From: Gnetum montanum | Taxonomy: Eukaryota; Streptophyta; Gnetopsida; Gnetales; Gnetaceae | Assembly: GCA_015680685.1 (NCBI GenBank) | Contig: MNCI01018932.1 | Coordinates: forward strand, 127,766-191,765 | Reading direction: 5' to 3' | Length of the DNA: 64,000 bases | Shown here: positions 44,404-56,885 of the stretch, piece by piece | Position numbering within the stretch: the first letter of the stretch is position 1 | How the letters are laid out: every line of letters starts with the position of its first letter | Notes under the pieces: generated by a model | Database searches by the model: none | What the model was told of the DNA's origin: nothing | The model's input: the letters and a program-made list of their open reading frames with translations, nothing else | Position numbers and translations under genes: made by a program

Positions 44404-44736
44404 ATGCTGTGCAGTCGCAGCCACCGAGAATTGCGAGGTCGATCCAGAGAGATGGACGCGCAGAGCAATGGTGGTGGTAGTAGCGACGTCATTAGCAAGA
44501 GCAGGAGCAGTGACAGAGGCATCAAAAGAAGCACAAGGGTGGGCGTAGTGTATGCCAAGCACATGTGCCAGCACGCCTACGGAGAGGGGACTTATGAGGC
44601 CAAGGATGATCATCCGAAGCAGCCGAAGTGCATTCGGGCCGTTTATGGTCACCTGCGAGACAACAACATTCTCGGATGCTGCGTGGAGGTTCAGGCTATG
44701 GAGGCTCACCATGAGCAGCTTCTGCACATCCATACT
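44404..44736 (+). other. GC-rich open frame of unknown origin
   Basis: 111 codons open and in frame with the DnaJ fragment that follows. Its base composition is clearly more GC-rich than the surroundings. It reads [20 protein letters not shown] then [21 protein letters not shown] long frame is also open on the minus strand. I recognise no family. Most likely a further captured piece of host gene or 5' UTR. Confidence 0.4.
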
Positions 44737-45035
44737 CCTTCCCATGACCCATTTGACATATTTTCATCATTCTTTGGTGGAAATCTGTTTGGAGGTAGCA
44801 ACGGTAAAGGGCATTCAAGGCAGCGCAGAGGGGAAGATCTTATGCATCCTTTGAAGGTTTCTTTAGAAGATCTCTACAATGGTTCAACCAAGAAGCTGTC
44901 TCTCTCCTGAAATGTGCTCTTTCCTAAATGCAAAGGCAAGGGATCAAAATTGGGCATGACTACAAAATGTCTTGGATATCAGGGATCAGGTATGAAAGTT
45001 TCTATCAGACAGCTTGGTCCTTCAATGATTCAGCA
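44737..45035 (+). pseudogene. Type-A DnaJ (HSP40) fragment
   Basis: Reads [17 protein letters not shown] (G/F-rich end), then [28 protein letters not shown], a TGA at 44908 in place of Arg, and FPKCKGKGSKLGM, CLGYQGSGMKVSIRQLGPSM, IQQ. This is the start of the cysteine-rich region and client-binding domain of plant DnaJ type A (ANJ1/AtJ2-like) co-chaperones. In the first zinc motif Cys is Phe, and in the second CxxC the last Cys is Tyr. The J domain is missing and homology stops after IQQ near 45035. Confidence 0.85.
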
Positions 45036-45300
45036 ACGCCAGCATGACACACAGCCATGGCGGACATAGAAGATGTGGAGATGGCAGTAGTAGAGCAGCA
45101 GCATCAGAATGGAGGCTGCGCAATGGTGGAGGGTTTTGAAAACGTTTGACGACAAATGGCAGAGAGTTACAAGTGGTGAAGTGCAGTTTTTTTTGGTCTA
45201 CACACCTTACTACCGAGTACCAGAAAGGAGGGCATTCGCTACTACGCTCAGTACAAGATGCACAAATATTACACACTCCATGATTACTATCCCTATTGCT
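45036..45300 (+). other. Possible further captured fragment, unknown
   Basis: Fairly GC-balanced; an open frame from 45109 reads WWRVLKTFDDKWQRVTSGEV, and an in-frame ATG at 45058 gives MADIEDVEMAVVEQ in another frame. No family recognised. Confidence 0.3.
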
Positions 45301-45466
45301 ATGATTCAAATAAAATATTTTATGATTTTAAAAGGAAAAGACAGTTATGAAATAGTTTTGTAACATCCTATAAAAGGAGACATTTGGCTATTATTCCTAT
45401 GGAAGTTGTAACTTCCTATGATNCAACAAGAACAGTAAGAGCAATCTAAAAATCCCAAAATTACTT

Positions 45467-46419
45467 NNNNNNNNNNNNNNNNNNNNNNNNNNNNNNNNNN
45501 NNNNNNNNNNNNNNNNNNNNNNNNNNNNNNNNNNNNNNNNNNNNNNNNNNNNNNNNNNNNNNNNNNNNNNNNNNNNNNNNNNNNNNNNNNNNNNNNNNNN
45601 NNNNNNNNNNNNNNNNNNNNNNNNNNNNNNNNNNNNNNNNNNNNNNNNNNNNNNNNNNNNNNNNNNNNNNNNNNNNNNNNNNNNNNNNNNNNNNNNNNNN
45701 NNNNNNNNNNNNNNNNNNNNNNNNNNNNNNNNNNNNNNNNNNNNNNNNNNNNNNNNNNNNNNNNNNNNNNNNNNNNNNNNNNNNNNNNNNNNNNNNNNNN
45801 NNNNNNNNNNNNNNNNNNNNNNNNNNNNNNNNNNNNNNNNNNNNNNNNNNNNNNNNNNNNNNNNNNNNNNNNNNNNNNNNNNNNNNNNNNNNNNNNNNNN
45901 NNNNNNNNNNNNNNNNNNNNNNNNNNNNNNNNNNNNNNNNNNNNNNNNNNNNNNNNNNNNNNNNNNNNNNNNNNNNNNNNNNNNNNNNNNNNNNNNNNNN
46001 NNNNNNNNNNNNNNNNNNNNNNNNNNNNNNNNNNNNNNNNNNNNNNNNNNNNNNNNNNNNNNNNNNNNNNNNNNNNNNNNNNNNNNNNNNNNNNNNNNNN
46101 NNNNNNNNNNNNNNNNNNNNNNNNNNNNNNNNNNNNNNNNNNNNNNNNNNNNNNNNNNNNNNNNNNNNNNNNNNNNNNNNNNNNNNNNNNNNNNNNNNNN
46201 NNNNNNNNNNNNNNNNNNNNNNNNNNNNNNNNNNNNNNNNNNNNNNNNNNNNNNNNNNNNNNNNNNNNNNNNNNNNNNNNNNNNNNNNNNNNNNNNNNNN
46301 NNNNNNNNNNNNNNNNNNNNNNNNNNNNNNNNNNNNNNNNNNNNNNNNNNNNNNNNNNNNNNNNNNNNNNNNNNNNNNNNNNNNNNNNNNNNNNNNNNNN
46401 NNNNNNNNNNNNNNNNNNN
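45467..46419. other. Assembly gap (953 N)
   Basis: Run of N directly after the host-fragment mosaic; a single N also at 45423. Confidence 0.95.
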
Positions 46420-46558
46420 TAGACTAGGCAGTTGAACAAAATAGGAAATCTTCAATAACTCATAGTACTTGGCAAAGTTGGTTGAATCTCTTTAAAGTAA
46501 GTCATTTGTAGTTTACATACAACGTAATCGTTACATTTCTCACAACCGCATGCCGCAA

Positions 46559-46580
46559 CAGCACACACACACACACTCAC
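46559..46580. repeat. Short CA microsatellite
   Basis: ACACACACACACACTCAC-type tract. Confidence 0.8.
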
Positions 46581-46589
46581 ATTAACTAT

Positions 46590-48950
46590 TGAGTTTATTT
46601 GGAGGTATCTGGGCCTTGGTGTTGCCAGAGACTAGCAGGTACCTAAATCCTGTTCGAGGACACTAGTTGGCAGTCGTGTCCCAAACAGTCACCAACAATA
46701 GTATTAGCTCAATTTTAGCCATCTAATAGATTTTAATGTTCAAGATATCAAATTTCTCCTTTATCTCATGCCTTTCTCCAATCATGTGTTCATTCATTAG
46801 AGCCACAAGTTTGTGTAATCTATATACTTCAACATTTTAGGTTTCCTACTTAGTCAAGTAAATCATTTTAAGTTGATTTGTATTTTTGATTATCTTTTCT
46901 ACTACTCTTGCTACAAGTTTTAGTGTTTTTTTTTGTATGAAGATACTTGTTTTAAAATTGGATCATGATCTCTTATACTTAATCATTCATACCTACTAGA
47001 AAAGAGAAATCACTTTCCTTTTCTTTTGTTACATCACTTTCTCCCATTCCTAGAATTAATTCTTTAACACTCTAATTTGTCTCTCTACATCATATTTTAT
47101 GAATAGGGCTTCTTCTTCCACCTACTACACCTTAAATAGTTAAGCTTGTAGGCACTCAATTCATACCTTAGGTGTAATTGTTAAAGTTGAATGTACCAAT
47201 GGTGTAATGCTTTCTAATTATTTCTACAACCATCATACCTTAGCTTGGCTTCACTATAACTCCCTTAGGTAGAAGATCCTATTAACACTAGTAGTTTCAA
47301 GTTTGGTATGCACCTTTAAAGGTTTAGTCTCCATCATGATATTGATTTTTCTCAACATGAGTTGAGGGCTTGGATCTACCATTTTCATCTCTTCTACCAA
47401 GCAACTAGTTTCCATGTTGATAAGTGATTATCTAAAGTACTTCTACTACATGCTAGACATTATACATGCTATGCCTTGACTTATGCAAGACTGAATATGG
47501 AGCTCATGATGCATCATGGATGGATCATTCATTAAGGAGGGAGAAAATGCAAAGAGATCCTACCTTATAATGTTTCTACCCATAATGGATTTCTTCATAT
47601 TCAAAAAATTTCTACCAAGATCTTGTGATCTCTCAACATGGGTTATAATAGCTTGTCCCTCACATTCATTATGCATTACAAGCTGAAAATCACTATTAAA
47701 AATAGATTCCTAACTTTGCTTGATGCTGAAACTAGATGATTAGAAGATTCAAAAGCTAGGCTACCACACCTACATGTGCTATGATTTCCAAGGTACTATA
47801 AGTATCCTTGCAAGATGCACATAGAGTTGGTATAATGGCCTAATATGCAATGCCTTGGTGGAAGGCATCTCGTCCTCCAAATCTAATATTGTCACAATAA
47901 TCTAAGGAAATCATTTGAGGGCTATGATCATGACATTCTTCTAGTTTCCCATACTTGAAATAGTGGGATGTCTTCTAACATAATGTAGTATGCCTACTAA
48001 TTCACAAAGTCTTCAAAGCAATCCTAGAAAGACATGCACCTCTATTCAATCCCTAGTCACATCCTCTATTTTTTGAGTCAAGGCTTTCAAGAAAAAATAT
48101 GGGATGTTGATGGCACATGTTCCTATTATTATTGCTAATATTTTAGCTGCTCGATCTATGATACATGATGGTGCTTCAGTGGATAAGAATTTATGGATGA
48201 TGATTTTATACATTGTGTTCTAAACTAAGGGAAGCTTTGACATCTTTACTTCTACCTTGGTTATGTTGAAGGTCTCTTGAAGGATTTTCATTCTTAGTTC
48301 GGGTTCTATCTTTTGTGTCTATAATAACCAATTATTTCTTGGCTTATTAGAGGATCTTGTGAGTCTAGAAACTACCCATGTGGATAGGGGCATAAGAATG
48401 CCATCCACAAATGACATGGTTCCATCAACTTTAAGATTGAGGTAGAATTTCTTTATCTTGTATTGGTACTAAGGGAAGGGCTAGAAAACATAGTTGTAGA
48501 AGCCCATATGCTATAGTGATTCCTTAAGCACAAATGAACCATGTTCAAGAAATTGGTGATACTTCTTTTCTTTATGGATAGGTTGATGTTGTACATCATT
48601 TGGATTCACATCATCTTGTACTTCATCCATTTCCTAGTCATCATATGCCAACTCCTCTAACACTTGTTTGATAGGTCATTACTCAGCGCATGTCAAGATC
48701 AAGAACATGACAATCTATCTCTAGATCACTCTCTCTTAGAAAAGCCTTATATAAACAACTTTAGAATCTAGTAATTGATGTTCTTCTTCCTTTTTTTCTA
48801 GGATAAGTGATTCATCCATAGGATCATTGATTGGGAATTGATATTTTTTAGTCTTATTTCTTCTTAATCTACAAAATCTAGAATGTAATCTTCCTAGCAT
48901 GATGAGTCATAGAAGATGCTAAAAATCAAGTGATTTTCCTAGGAATTATA
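46590..48950 (-). other. Decayed minus-strand coding-like region, family unknown
   Basis: Read from about 48900 downward, protein-like strings appear between stops, for example HNECEGQAIITHVERSQDLG near 47700-47600 and LFAFSPSLMNDPSMMHHEL near 47560-47500. The style resembles old gypsy-type pol-adjacent ORFs but I find no diagnostic motif. A more GC-rich stretch at 46600-46690 stands out and is unexplained. Confidence 0.35.
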
Positions 48951-49562
48951 CTACCATTAAAAACATGTGCATCATAACAATGACAAGAATAATCCATAAG
49001 AGCATAAGAAGAACATGATCACAACTATTAAATCACAAAGTCTAGGGGTAAGTAAAAATTAAGGTAGAAATATTTAAATAACTACCAAGATTATTAAGTA
49101 CATACTTGAATTAATTCCTCTTTTCCACAACTAAGTGACAAGATAGTAGGTTTGAATCATACTAATAAAATTAACAAGAAAAACAAGGAAGAAAAGCATG
49201 CAATATAATCACTAGAATGTAACATTTGTCAAAAATCTACTAGAGTTTTGCTTATTTGGTTTACTAGGGAAAAGGAAAATAAATGAAAGGAAAGAAAATG
49301 ATATGAAAAATTATTTTAGATTTACCCATGACTTTATATGAGTTTCTTGTTATCAAGAAAGGGTGTGATGATGTAGGGGTGTTGATGCCCCTACATTGAC
49401 ATAGGGGATGCATTAGCACTTCTCAAAATTAAAAAAATCATCAATTTTTAACTTTTCATTCCATTTACTCACCTTTGTCAATCCCTTGGGACACAAAAAA
49501 AGACAAAAACTTGTCATCAAATTGAATAAGCCACAATAAGAACAAGAAGATCAAAACATTAA
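48951..49562. other. No feature resolved
   Basis: AT-rich, nothing recognised. Confidence 0.3.
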
Positions 49563-50274
49563 AATCCTACATTGAATGCCATTTAGACTCATGGAATGTG
49601 AGTCCCATTATTAATTTCATGCATTACCATAAACAAAGGGCTAGAAAAATGGGTTAGAATAATGAGAGGTAATTAGAGCATCAAAGAATCAAATAATAGG
49701 CATAAGTGAGATAAAGTAGAAATATTTTATTATGATGAAATCTTGAAGCTCATAGAGTTGACACTTACAAAAGTGGAAGATCAATCATGTGCCTTATGCT
49801 ATGCAACCACCACCATCTTTGGGAGATGAGCTTGAGGTTACTCACCTACTATGCTAAACCACCAAGGATTCACAAGTGCAACATTTTTGATGGGGCATCC
49901 ATGGATTTCTAAAAAATAAATCCTACATTGAATGCCATTTAGACTCATGGAATGTGAGTCCCATTATTAATTTCATGCATTACCATAAACAAAGGGCTAG
50001 AAAAATGGGTTAGAATAATGAGAGGTAATTAGAGCATCAAAGAATCAAATAATAGGCATAAGTGAGATAAAGTAGAAATATTTTATTATGATGAAATCTT
50101 GAAGCTCATAGAGTTGACACTTACAGAAGTGGAAGATCAATCATGTGCCTTATGCTATGCAACCACCACCATCTTTGGGAGATGAGCTTGAGGTTACTCA
50201 CCTACTATGCTAAACCACCAAGGATTCACAAGTGCAACATTTTTGATGGGGCATCCATGGATTTCTAAAAAATA
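49563..50274. repeat. 356-bp near-perfect tandem duplication
   Basis: 49563-49918 and 49919-50274 are almost identical; I see one difference (ACAAAAG against ACAGAAG, at 49768 and 50124 areas). Both run from AATCCTACATTGAATG to GGATTTCTAAAAAATA. Either very recent or an assembly duplicate. Confidence 0.9.
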
Positions 50275-51107
50275 GTAAAACATCAACATCAAACATGAGC
50301 CCATATGACCAAATCTCATTCATTACTATACCTGATTGACTTTCTACCATTCATAATAATGCAAAAAGTGGAAAGAGAGAGGTGGATAATGAATGATGAA
50401 CAAAAGAGAGAAGGTTAAAATGCAACATCATTGGATTCTTAGCCATCAATTTAATTATCTTATGGAAGTGTGTGAGCATGTACTACATCTTATGAGAGAT
50501 CTACTATCATATATCTTTACTACTACTTGTTCATAAAAAAGGAATTGAATTTTAAGTTCTCCTCTCAAGTGCAAGGTTGTACCTACCACTTACTAGTATT
50601 AGCTAGCCTTGATTATTCCACAATATAACCATTAGTTAAATTAAATCAAGGAAACTTACCATAGATCATTTAGAAGTCAAGATTCTAGTTTGACTTTCTT
50701 TCATGCATACACATATACACAATAGATTCCTCAAATTTTGCTTTATTGAAACCCTATCATTAATACCTTTGGTTACACTAACTGATCCTAATTCCAGTAG
50801 TGATTATAATATCATGATAAAATAATTGGGATTTTGATGATAGGCATGATCATGTTTTGGATCAAGAATAATGAACTTGACTCCTAGGAATAAATGGATT
50901 TAGGATTTGGATGAAATGAAAATTTGACATTACTAAATTTTACTAAGAAAGAAACTTTTAGACCTTCATGGTCATGGATATGGATGTAGTAGGAGATTTT
51001 TTTGGACTATTAGATTTAAAAGTCAAGTGATCCAGGTAATAGGTTAAACATAAGATAGGTCTTGCATGGATATTAGTTTAAACTTCTATTTTGATCTTGC
51101 TTGAGCA
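50275..51107. other. No feature resolved
   Basis: AT-rich flank left of element G, nothing recognised. Confidence 0.3.
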
Positions 51108-51112
51108 AATAT

Positions 51113-52217
51113 TGAGGATTGTTAAACTTAGAAAGAGAAGAAGGGGGGAAGAGAGAGACATGAATAGGTTCCCCAAATAAAAATTCTTTAAAGAAAGCAC
51201 ATACCAAAATTAATGTGGTTCCCCAACTTGGGTAGTCCACACTCAAAGGGTAGTTTGTAAGCACACCTATAGACTTTGTTGCTCTCAAATGTGGTTTGAA
51301 GTGTACCACGCCTTGTATAATCTCTAAGCTCTACAAAAAAGTGATTTAACGCTATGAATCCACTCAACCTCACAAGATCCTAATAAGCTTAGAATGTGGT
51401 TTCTAGAATCCCACAACCTTTACAACTTGAGCTCCACTCTAGAGTATTGTAGTGCTACACCAACACTCAATCCCATAGGATCCTTACAAGATCAAGAAAG
51501 ACTTCTTCTTGTAAGAAGCATGTTAATATTATAGGGTAACATTAGAGAACAATAGTCATAAGGAAAGAATGCAACTAAGTTTGCTGATCTTTGCACTTTG
51601 AGGTACACCTCACTTTGACCAATTATAATAGATAAAATATTATACAATGAGGAACAATAATGATTACAATGATTTCTTGATGAATACAATGAAAGTACAC
51701 AAATGCTTGCACATTTACCAATGAGAATGAAGTCTTTTGATAGCCAATATGTTTTTGAAATCACCTTGGAATTCATGCAACAACTAGTTAATAGTCATTA
51801 GAGACATCTTTCTACAATGGACCTTCATTCTTGAAAGATGTCTTCGCCAAGACTGAAATGTCTTTATGCATTTGACCTCCATTCTACAAAGATGTCTTCT
51901 TCTCATGAAATATTTCTTTCTCTCTAGAAAGACATCTACTATTTTCTAGAGACATTTTCTCCTATGCTGCCTTCAATTCTACCAAGACTTCTTTTTTCCT
52001 TAGAGATGTCTTTACTTTATGGTAGACATCTACTATTTTTTCAAGACATATTCTCTAAAAATAATCCTTCAATGCTAAGCCTTCATTCTAAGCTTTGAAG
52101 TCTCTAATCCTTGTCCATGTTCTTGAACTTCCATATGCCTTCTTATTTTAATCTAAGTCCTATAAACTTAACAACCACATAAACACACAAATATCCTTGT
52201 GCTCCAAAAGGTCAACA
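51113..52217 (-). repeat. Element G 3' LTR
   Basis: Collinear with 55746-56880 (shared CTCAAATGTGGTTTGAAG, CTACACCAACACTCAATC, GACATCTACTATTTT-like words). Contains reiterated AAAGATGTCTTC / GAGACATCTT-like words at 51840-52050, seen also at 56420-56700. Confidence 0.9.
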
Positions 52218-52232
52218 ATATTTTCCTTTCTG
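52218..52232 (-). promoter_or_regulatory. Element G polypurine tract
   Basis: Minus strand AGAAAGGAAAATAT directly before TGTTGACC. Confidence 0.6.
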
Positions 52233-53999
52233 GTGATGTTCAAAACTTAAGAAAATAAATTAGTAGATATGAAAATATCCAAAAATATCCATAACTAACT
52301 CTCCCCCTTTTGGAATATCATCAAAAAGGATAAAGCACATAAACTTTTCTCTAAAAACCAACAGACATATAAATTCTTATGGTAGCTAGGGACTAGGAAA
52401 AAGCGTTGAGGTTCAAGGTTGTTGAGTAAAATTTGGAAATTAATGAAATGATGTAAATGCCAAAGCAAAGAACAAAAGAATACCACATAGAGATATCAAA
52501 GGAAAAATACCATCTATCTATAATTCTTCCATAAACTATCAAAATAACCATCTATCTAGTCAACACATCAATCACATAAGGAAAAGTCTCAAGAATCACT
52601 AAAGCTTCTCCCCTCTATGGAATAGGAAAAGGATATAAAAATTCTAGGATTACTCAGTCGTAGTGATACAATTATCACAAAATATATCCATGGTAGCATA
52701 ATCTTTATACTCATCTTATAAAAGATATACCATTTTTCAAATAGAGAAATTTCAAAGATATCTATAATGATTGCAAGAGTCTTTGAAAGTTTAAGGTATA
52801 TTATCCAACCAATTTCAATAACTCTCTAACAGGCCTTCATAATAGAAATATGAGTACTTCTTACTTTAGCTTAGATCTTATTAACAAGAGAGATCAAAAG
52901 TACTCAATGGAAGATACATTCATAGCAATAAATTCATATCAAGCTATATTATCATAGAGATGCAAATAAAAAATATCCATGTCTTAGCAAAATTTTCATA
53001 GGGCTAAAGATGTCAAAACAAATAGGATCTACCCCTTATCGAAATTCAATTTTTGAGAAATAAGGATCAAGTAACCTATATTTTAGAACCAATAGACTCA
53101 TTAGTTAAATCAATATTTCATGATTCCATCAATACTTAACTTCTTTGAAAGCATCATGAAGATAATTATATGGTAAGAAAGAAAGGACATGCCTATAAGA
53201 GTAATACCAAATCGAAACAAGCAGATACTCAAAAATAGCCAAACATATTGTTAACAAGATGTTCAAACACTAATCAAATGTAGCCAAAAGATATTACAAG
53301 ATAGAATGTCTATAAGATTTCTTAATCAAGATTTAATTCTACTTTTACCTTGGATATTGTACCATACTCTTTTATGACATGAATCCTTGCTCATTTTTGG
53401 AGTGTGTTATTTTGTTGCTAGAGTGTTTCTTGGTAGAAGCCTCTCAAGACTTCCCCTACATTGGTAACCTCTAAGATGATGATAAATAATGAGGAATTGG
53501 CTCCCCCTACACATGTGCAGCTCTCCTTGGGCTTTTAAAATCATCTTCTATTTGTCAGGAAAATAATCATCATATATCACCAAAGTACTACAGCTATGGG
53601 TAAAAATTAAGATCAAATGTAGAGACTAAGGTATCCAATTAGAAATATTGATAGAATATTCATGACTTATCATAACAAAGACTAAAATATCCCAAAGAAC
53701 ATGAGCTAAGAAACAATGAATAGATCATCATAATAATTTTAGATAATGCAAGATTGAAAGCAAGATAAAAGACCAAAAAGAAATTATTACAAGTTCTACA
53801 TCACATATTTTCATAAAAGTAATTGCATCAAGCTCAAAGTGAATACAAGAGATACTCTAAACAATTATTATAACAACTTGTTAATCTAGACATGACATTC
53901 CATAAATAATGTAAGCATGAATCAAAAACAATTTGAATTTCTCAAATCATATACTTATAAATTATCTAGCAAGTAAGGAGATGAAAAATTACCTTGACT
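52233..53999 (-). other. Element G non-coding internal region
   Basis: AT-rich, no pol domain in any frame; takes the place of pol. Confidence 0.5.
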
Positions 54000-55692
54000 T
54001 ACCTTGCTTTTAGGTACGAAGAGGAGATTAATGAAGTTTGAGATGAGGTCCTCTATCATAAAGTACCTCCTCATCTTTAGGTTCTTTTTCATTAGATCAT
54101 TTATATGATACCTCTATTTGTTCATGTTCTTTATGAAATAGTCCTTGAACACTTATAGCATCATCAGTCTCTTTGAGAAAATTTTTTATTTTTCACTTCT
54201 CTTCTTTTTTAGCAATTTCTGCCTACAAAATTTCCTTACCAAAGCTTTTTTGACAAGACCAAGCATTACTGTTGTTTTGATCATCATGAGCATAATTAAA
54301 GTTATGCTTACTACCACAATTTTTACAAACAAATAAAGTATTCTCCTCATGAATATTTTAAAACTTGACTATTCTTGAGCTTGAACTTGCATCCTCATGT
54401 GTGACTTTCTCCGAATTCATTGGCTATTTTTCATGAGTCTTTTCTTCTTGAACCTTTTTGCAATCCTTATTTAAAGTAATTAGTCATTGAATCATAGCTT
54501 TTATGTCTAAGATTTCTCCTTTCATTTTAGTGTGAATAGTATCTAGCTTAGAAATTAAAAATTTCTTTGCTTTCCTAAGAAAATAATGTAGAACAAAAAT
54601 TTCTTTTCTAAGTTATCTATACCTTTTATCACACTTACCACCTTGTTTAGCCATATGTGAAGAATTTTCATCTATAAGTGCCATGCATATGAGATGAGAA
54701 TCTTCGATAGAGTTGTGTAATTCTTCTTCACTTTTTCCACCATCATCCCAACTTGTATAAAAGTTGGTCTTTTTCAATTCCTCATCATTGTATCTATTCA
54801 TTGGTTGGACCCTATTATGACTGGAACATTTAGAGGCTGTATGATGTCTTCCTCCATAGAAGAGAAATCTAAGTTAGAATTCCAAACATTTTTACCTCTT
54901 TCTTTACCTTTGAATAGATTGGATCTTTGCTAATATGCCACATTTTTTGCTTCTTGTTAGTAATCATTGTAGCTTTATTGAGAGAAAGATAATCTCATCT
55001 TCGCTACCTTCATCATGCTCATTGAGCTCCTTCTCCTTAGAGGTAGTCTTTAGAGCAATAGGTCTTTCTTGGATGGCTCTTTCTCTTATGAGATTCATTT
55101 CATAACCAATGAGAGCACTTTGAAGCTCTTCAAATTTTAAAGTTGAGAAATCTCTAATTTCTTCCATAGTCGTGGCTTTCGTTCTAAAATTTGATTTAAG
55201 AGTTCTAATCATTTTGATGATGACATCACTCTTAGGAAAATCTTTATCAGTACCTCTAATATTTGCTATAGAGAAGTAATATTTAATTTTCTTACCTTCT
55301 TTCATTTTAAGATTATCATATTTGCTTTGCAAAATTAATAATTTTGATTGATTAACAATAGAGGTTTCTTCATAAGTAGCTTCTAGGGTTTGCTAAATTT
55401 ATTTGGCCATTTTACATCCTTCTACTCTATTAAGTTTAGATTTATTCAAAGCACAATATAAAAAATTCTTTACTTTTGAATCAAACATGAACTTATCTCT
55501 ATCCTCTTGTGTTCATTTGTTGTAGGGCTTGATGATCTTGGTGGAGCTATCCACACGTGGGGTGTAACCTTCAAGGATTGACTCCAAAACTTTAAACTCC
55601 ATGTATTTGAAGAATCCTTGCATTTTAGCTTTCTAATAGGTGAAGTTGAATCCACTGAACATGGGTGGCTTTGTATAAGATGTTCCCTCCAT
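54000..55692 (-). pseudogene. Element G copia gag
   Basis: ATG 55692 (MEGTSYTKPPMFSGFNF, typical copia gag start, with TAG where Trp is expected soon after). The UBN2-type capsid lies at about 55420-55080: LQSKYDNLKMKEGKKIKYYF, then FRTKATTMEEIRDFSTLKFE and ELQSALIGYEMNLI. Farther on, TNFYTSWDDGGKSEEELHN (54770-54700) matches the acidic linker of these gags, and CKNCGSKHN near 54320 may be a knuckle remnant. Open parts are 55332-54964 and 54801-54613. Several stops; dead copy. Confidence 0.8.
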
Positions 55693-55731
55693 TGTTCACT
55701 CTTTGAAGTTGATGATGAAGAAGAATACCAT

Positions 55732-55743
55732 GCTTTGATACCA
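55732..55743 (-). promoter_or_regulatory. Element G primer-binding site, initiator-tRNA-Met type
   Basis: Minus strand TGGTATCAAAGC, two bases after the LTR end; one change from TGGTATCAGAGC. Confidence 0.85.
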
Positions 55744-55745
55744 CT

Positions 55746-56880
55746 TGAGGACCATTGAACTTAGAAGGGGTGGGGAGGATGAATAAGTTCTCCAAATAAA
55801 AATTTTTTTAGAAAAGGACACATCAAAATTAATGTGGTCCCCCAACTTGAATAGTCCACACTTAGAGGATGGTTCATGAGCATACCTCTAGACTTTGTTA
55901 CTCTCAAATGTGGTTTGAAGGGTACCACACCTTGTATAAGATCTAAGCTCTACAATGAAGTGATTTGATGTTACAAATCCACTCAACCCTTGAAGGTCTT
56001 GAGAATCTTAGAATGTTATTTTCAAGATCCCACAACCTTTACAACTTGATTTTTTCTCCAGAGTATTGTGGTGCTACACCAACACTCAATCTTATAGGAT
56101 CCCAACAAGCTCAAGTAAGATTCCTTCCCACAAGAAGCACATCAACCCTGTAGGGAAAAATTAGAGAAAAAAAATCATAAGGAAGGAATGCAACTAAGTT
56201 TGCTGATCCTTGCACTTTGAGGTACACCTGACTTTGACCAATTACAACAAATAAAAGAGTGTACAATGAGGAACAATGATGATTACAATGATTACTTGTT
56301 GCATATAATGAAGGTACAAAAATGATTTCACATTTCCCAATGAGAATGAAGTCTTCTTATACCTAATAAGTTTCTAAAATCACCTTAAGATTTTTGCAAT
56401 GACTAGTTAACGATCACTAGAGAAGTCTTCTTCGAGACTGAGACATCTTTCTGCAATGGACCTTCATTCTGGAAAGACATCTTCTCCAAGATTGATACGT
56501 CTTTTTGCATATGAGCTTTATTCTAAAAATATGTCTTCTTCTCATGAATGACATCTTTCTCTCTACAAAGATATCTATTTTTTCAAAGATGTCTTCTCTT
56601 GTGCTACCTTCAATTCTTCCAAGACATCATCTTTTCCTTGGAGATGTCTTCACTTGATGGTAGACATTTGCTGTTTCTTTAAGACGTCTTCTCTAAAAAT
56701 AATCCTTCAATGCTAAGGCTTCCTTCTGAGCTTTGAAGTCTCTAATCCTTGTCCATGTTCTTGAACTTCCATATGCTTTCTTATCTTAATCCAAGTCCTA
56801 CAAACATAACAATCACACAAAAGCACAAACATCCTTGTGCTCCATTTTTCTTAATGTTTTGATATACCAAAAGGTCAACA
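55746..56880 (-). repeat. Element G 5' LTR
   Basis: Homologous to 51113-52217 but about 30 bp longer, mainly near its minus-strand start (56843-56870). Confidence 0.9.
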
Positions 56881-56885
56881 AATAT

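Larger units (their letters stand above)
51113..56880 (-). mobile_element. Element G: gag-only Ty1/copia LTR retrotransposon
   Basis: 5.77 kb, minus strand, with target duplication AATAT at 51108-51112 and 56881-56885. LTRs are 51113-52217 (3') and 55746-56880 (5'); ends TGTTGACC...TCCTCA. The initiator-Met primer site is at 55743-55732 and gag begins at 55692. The 3.5 kb internal region has no protease, integrase or RT that I can see, so the element is non-autonomous. Confidence 0.9.
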
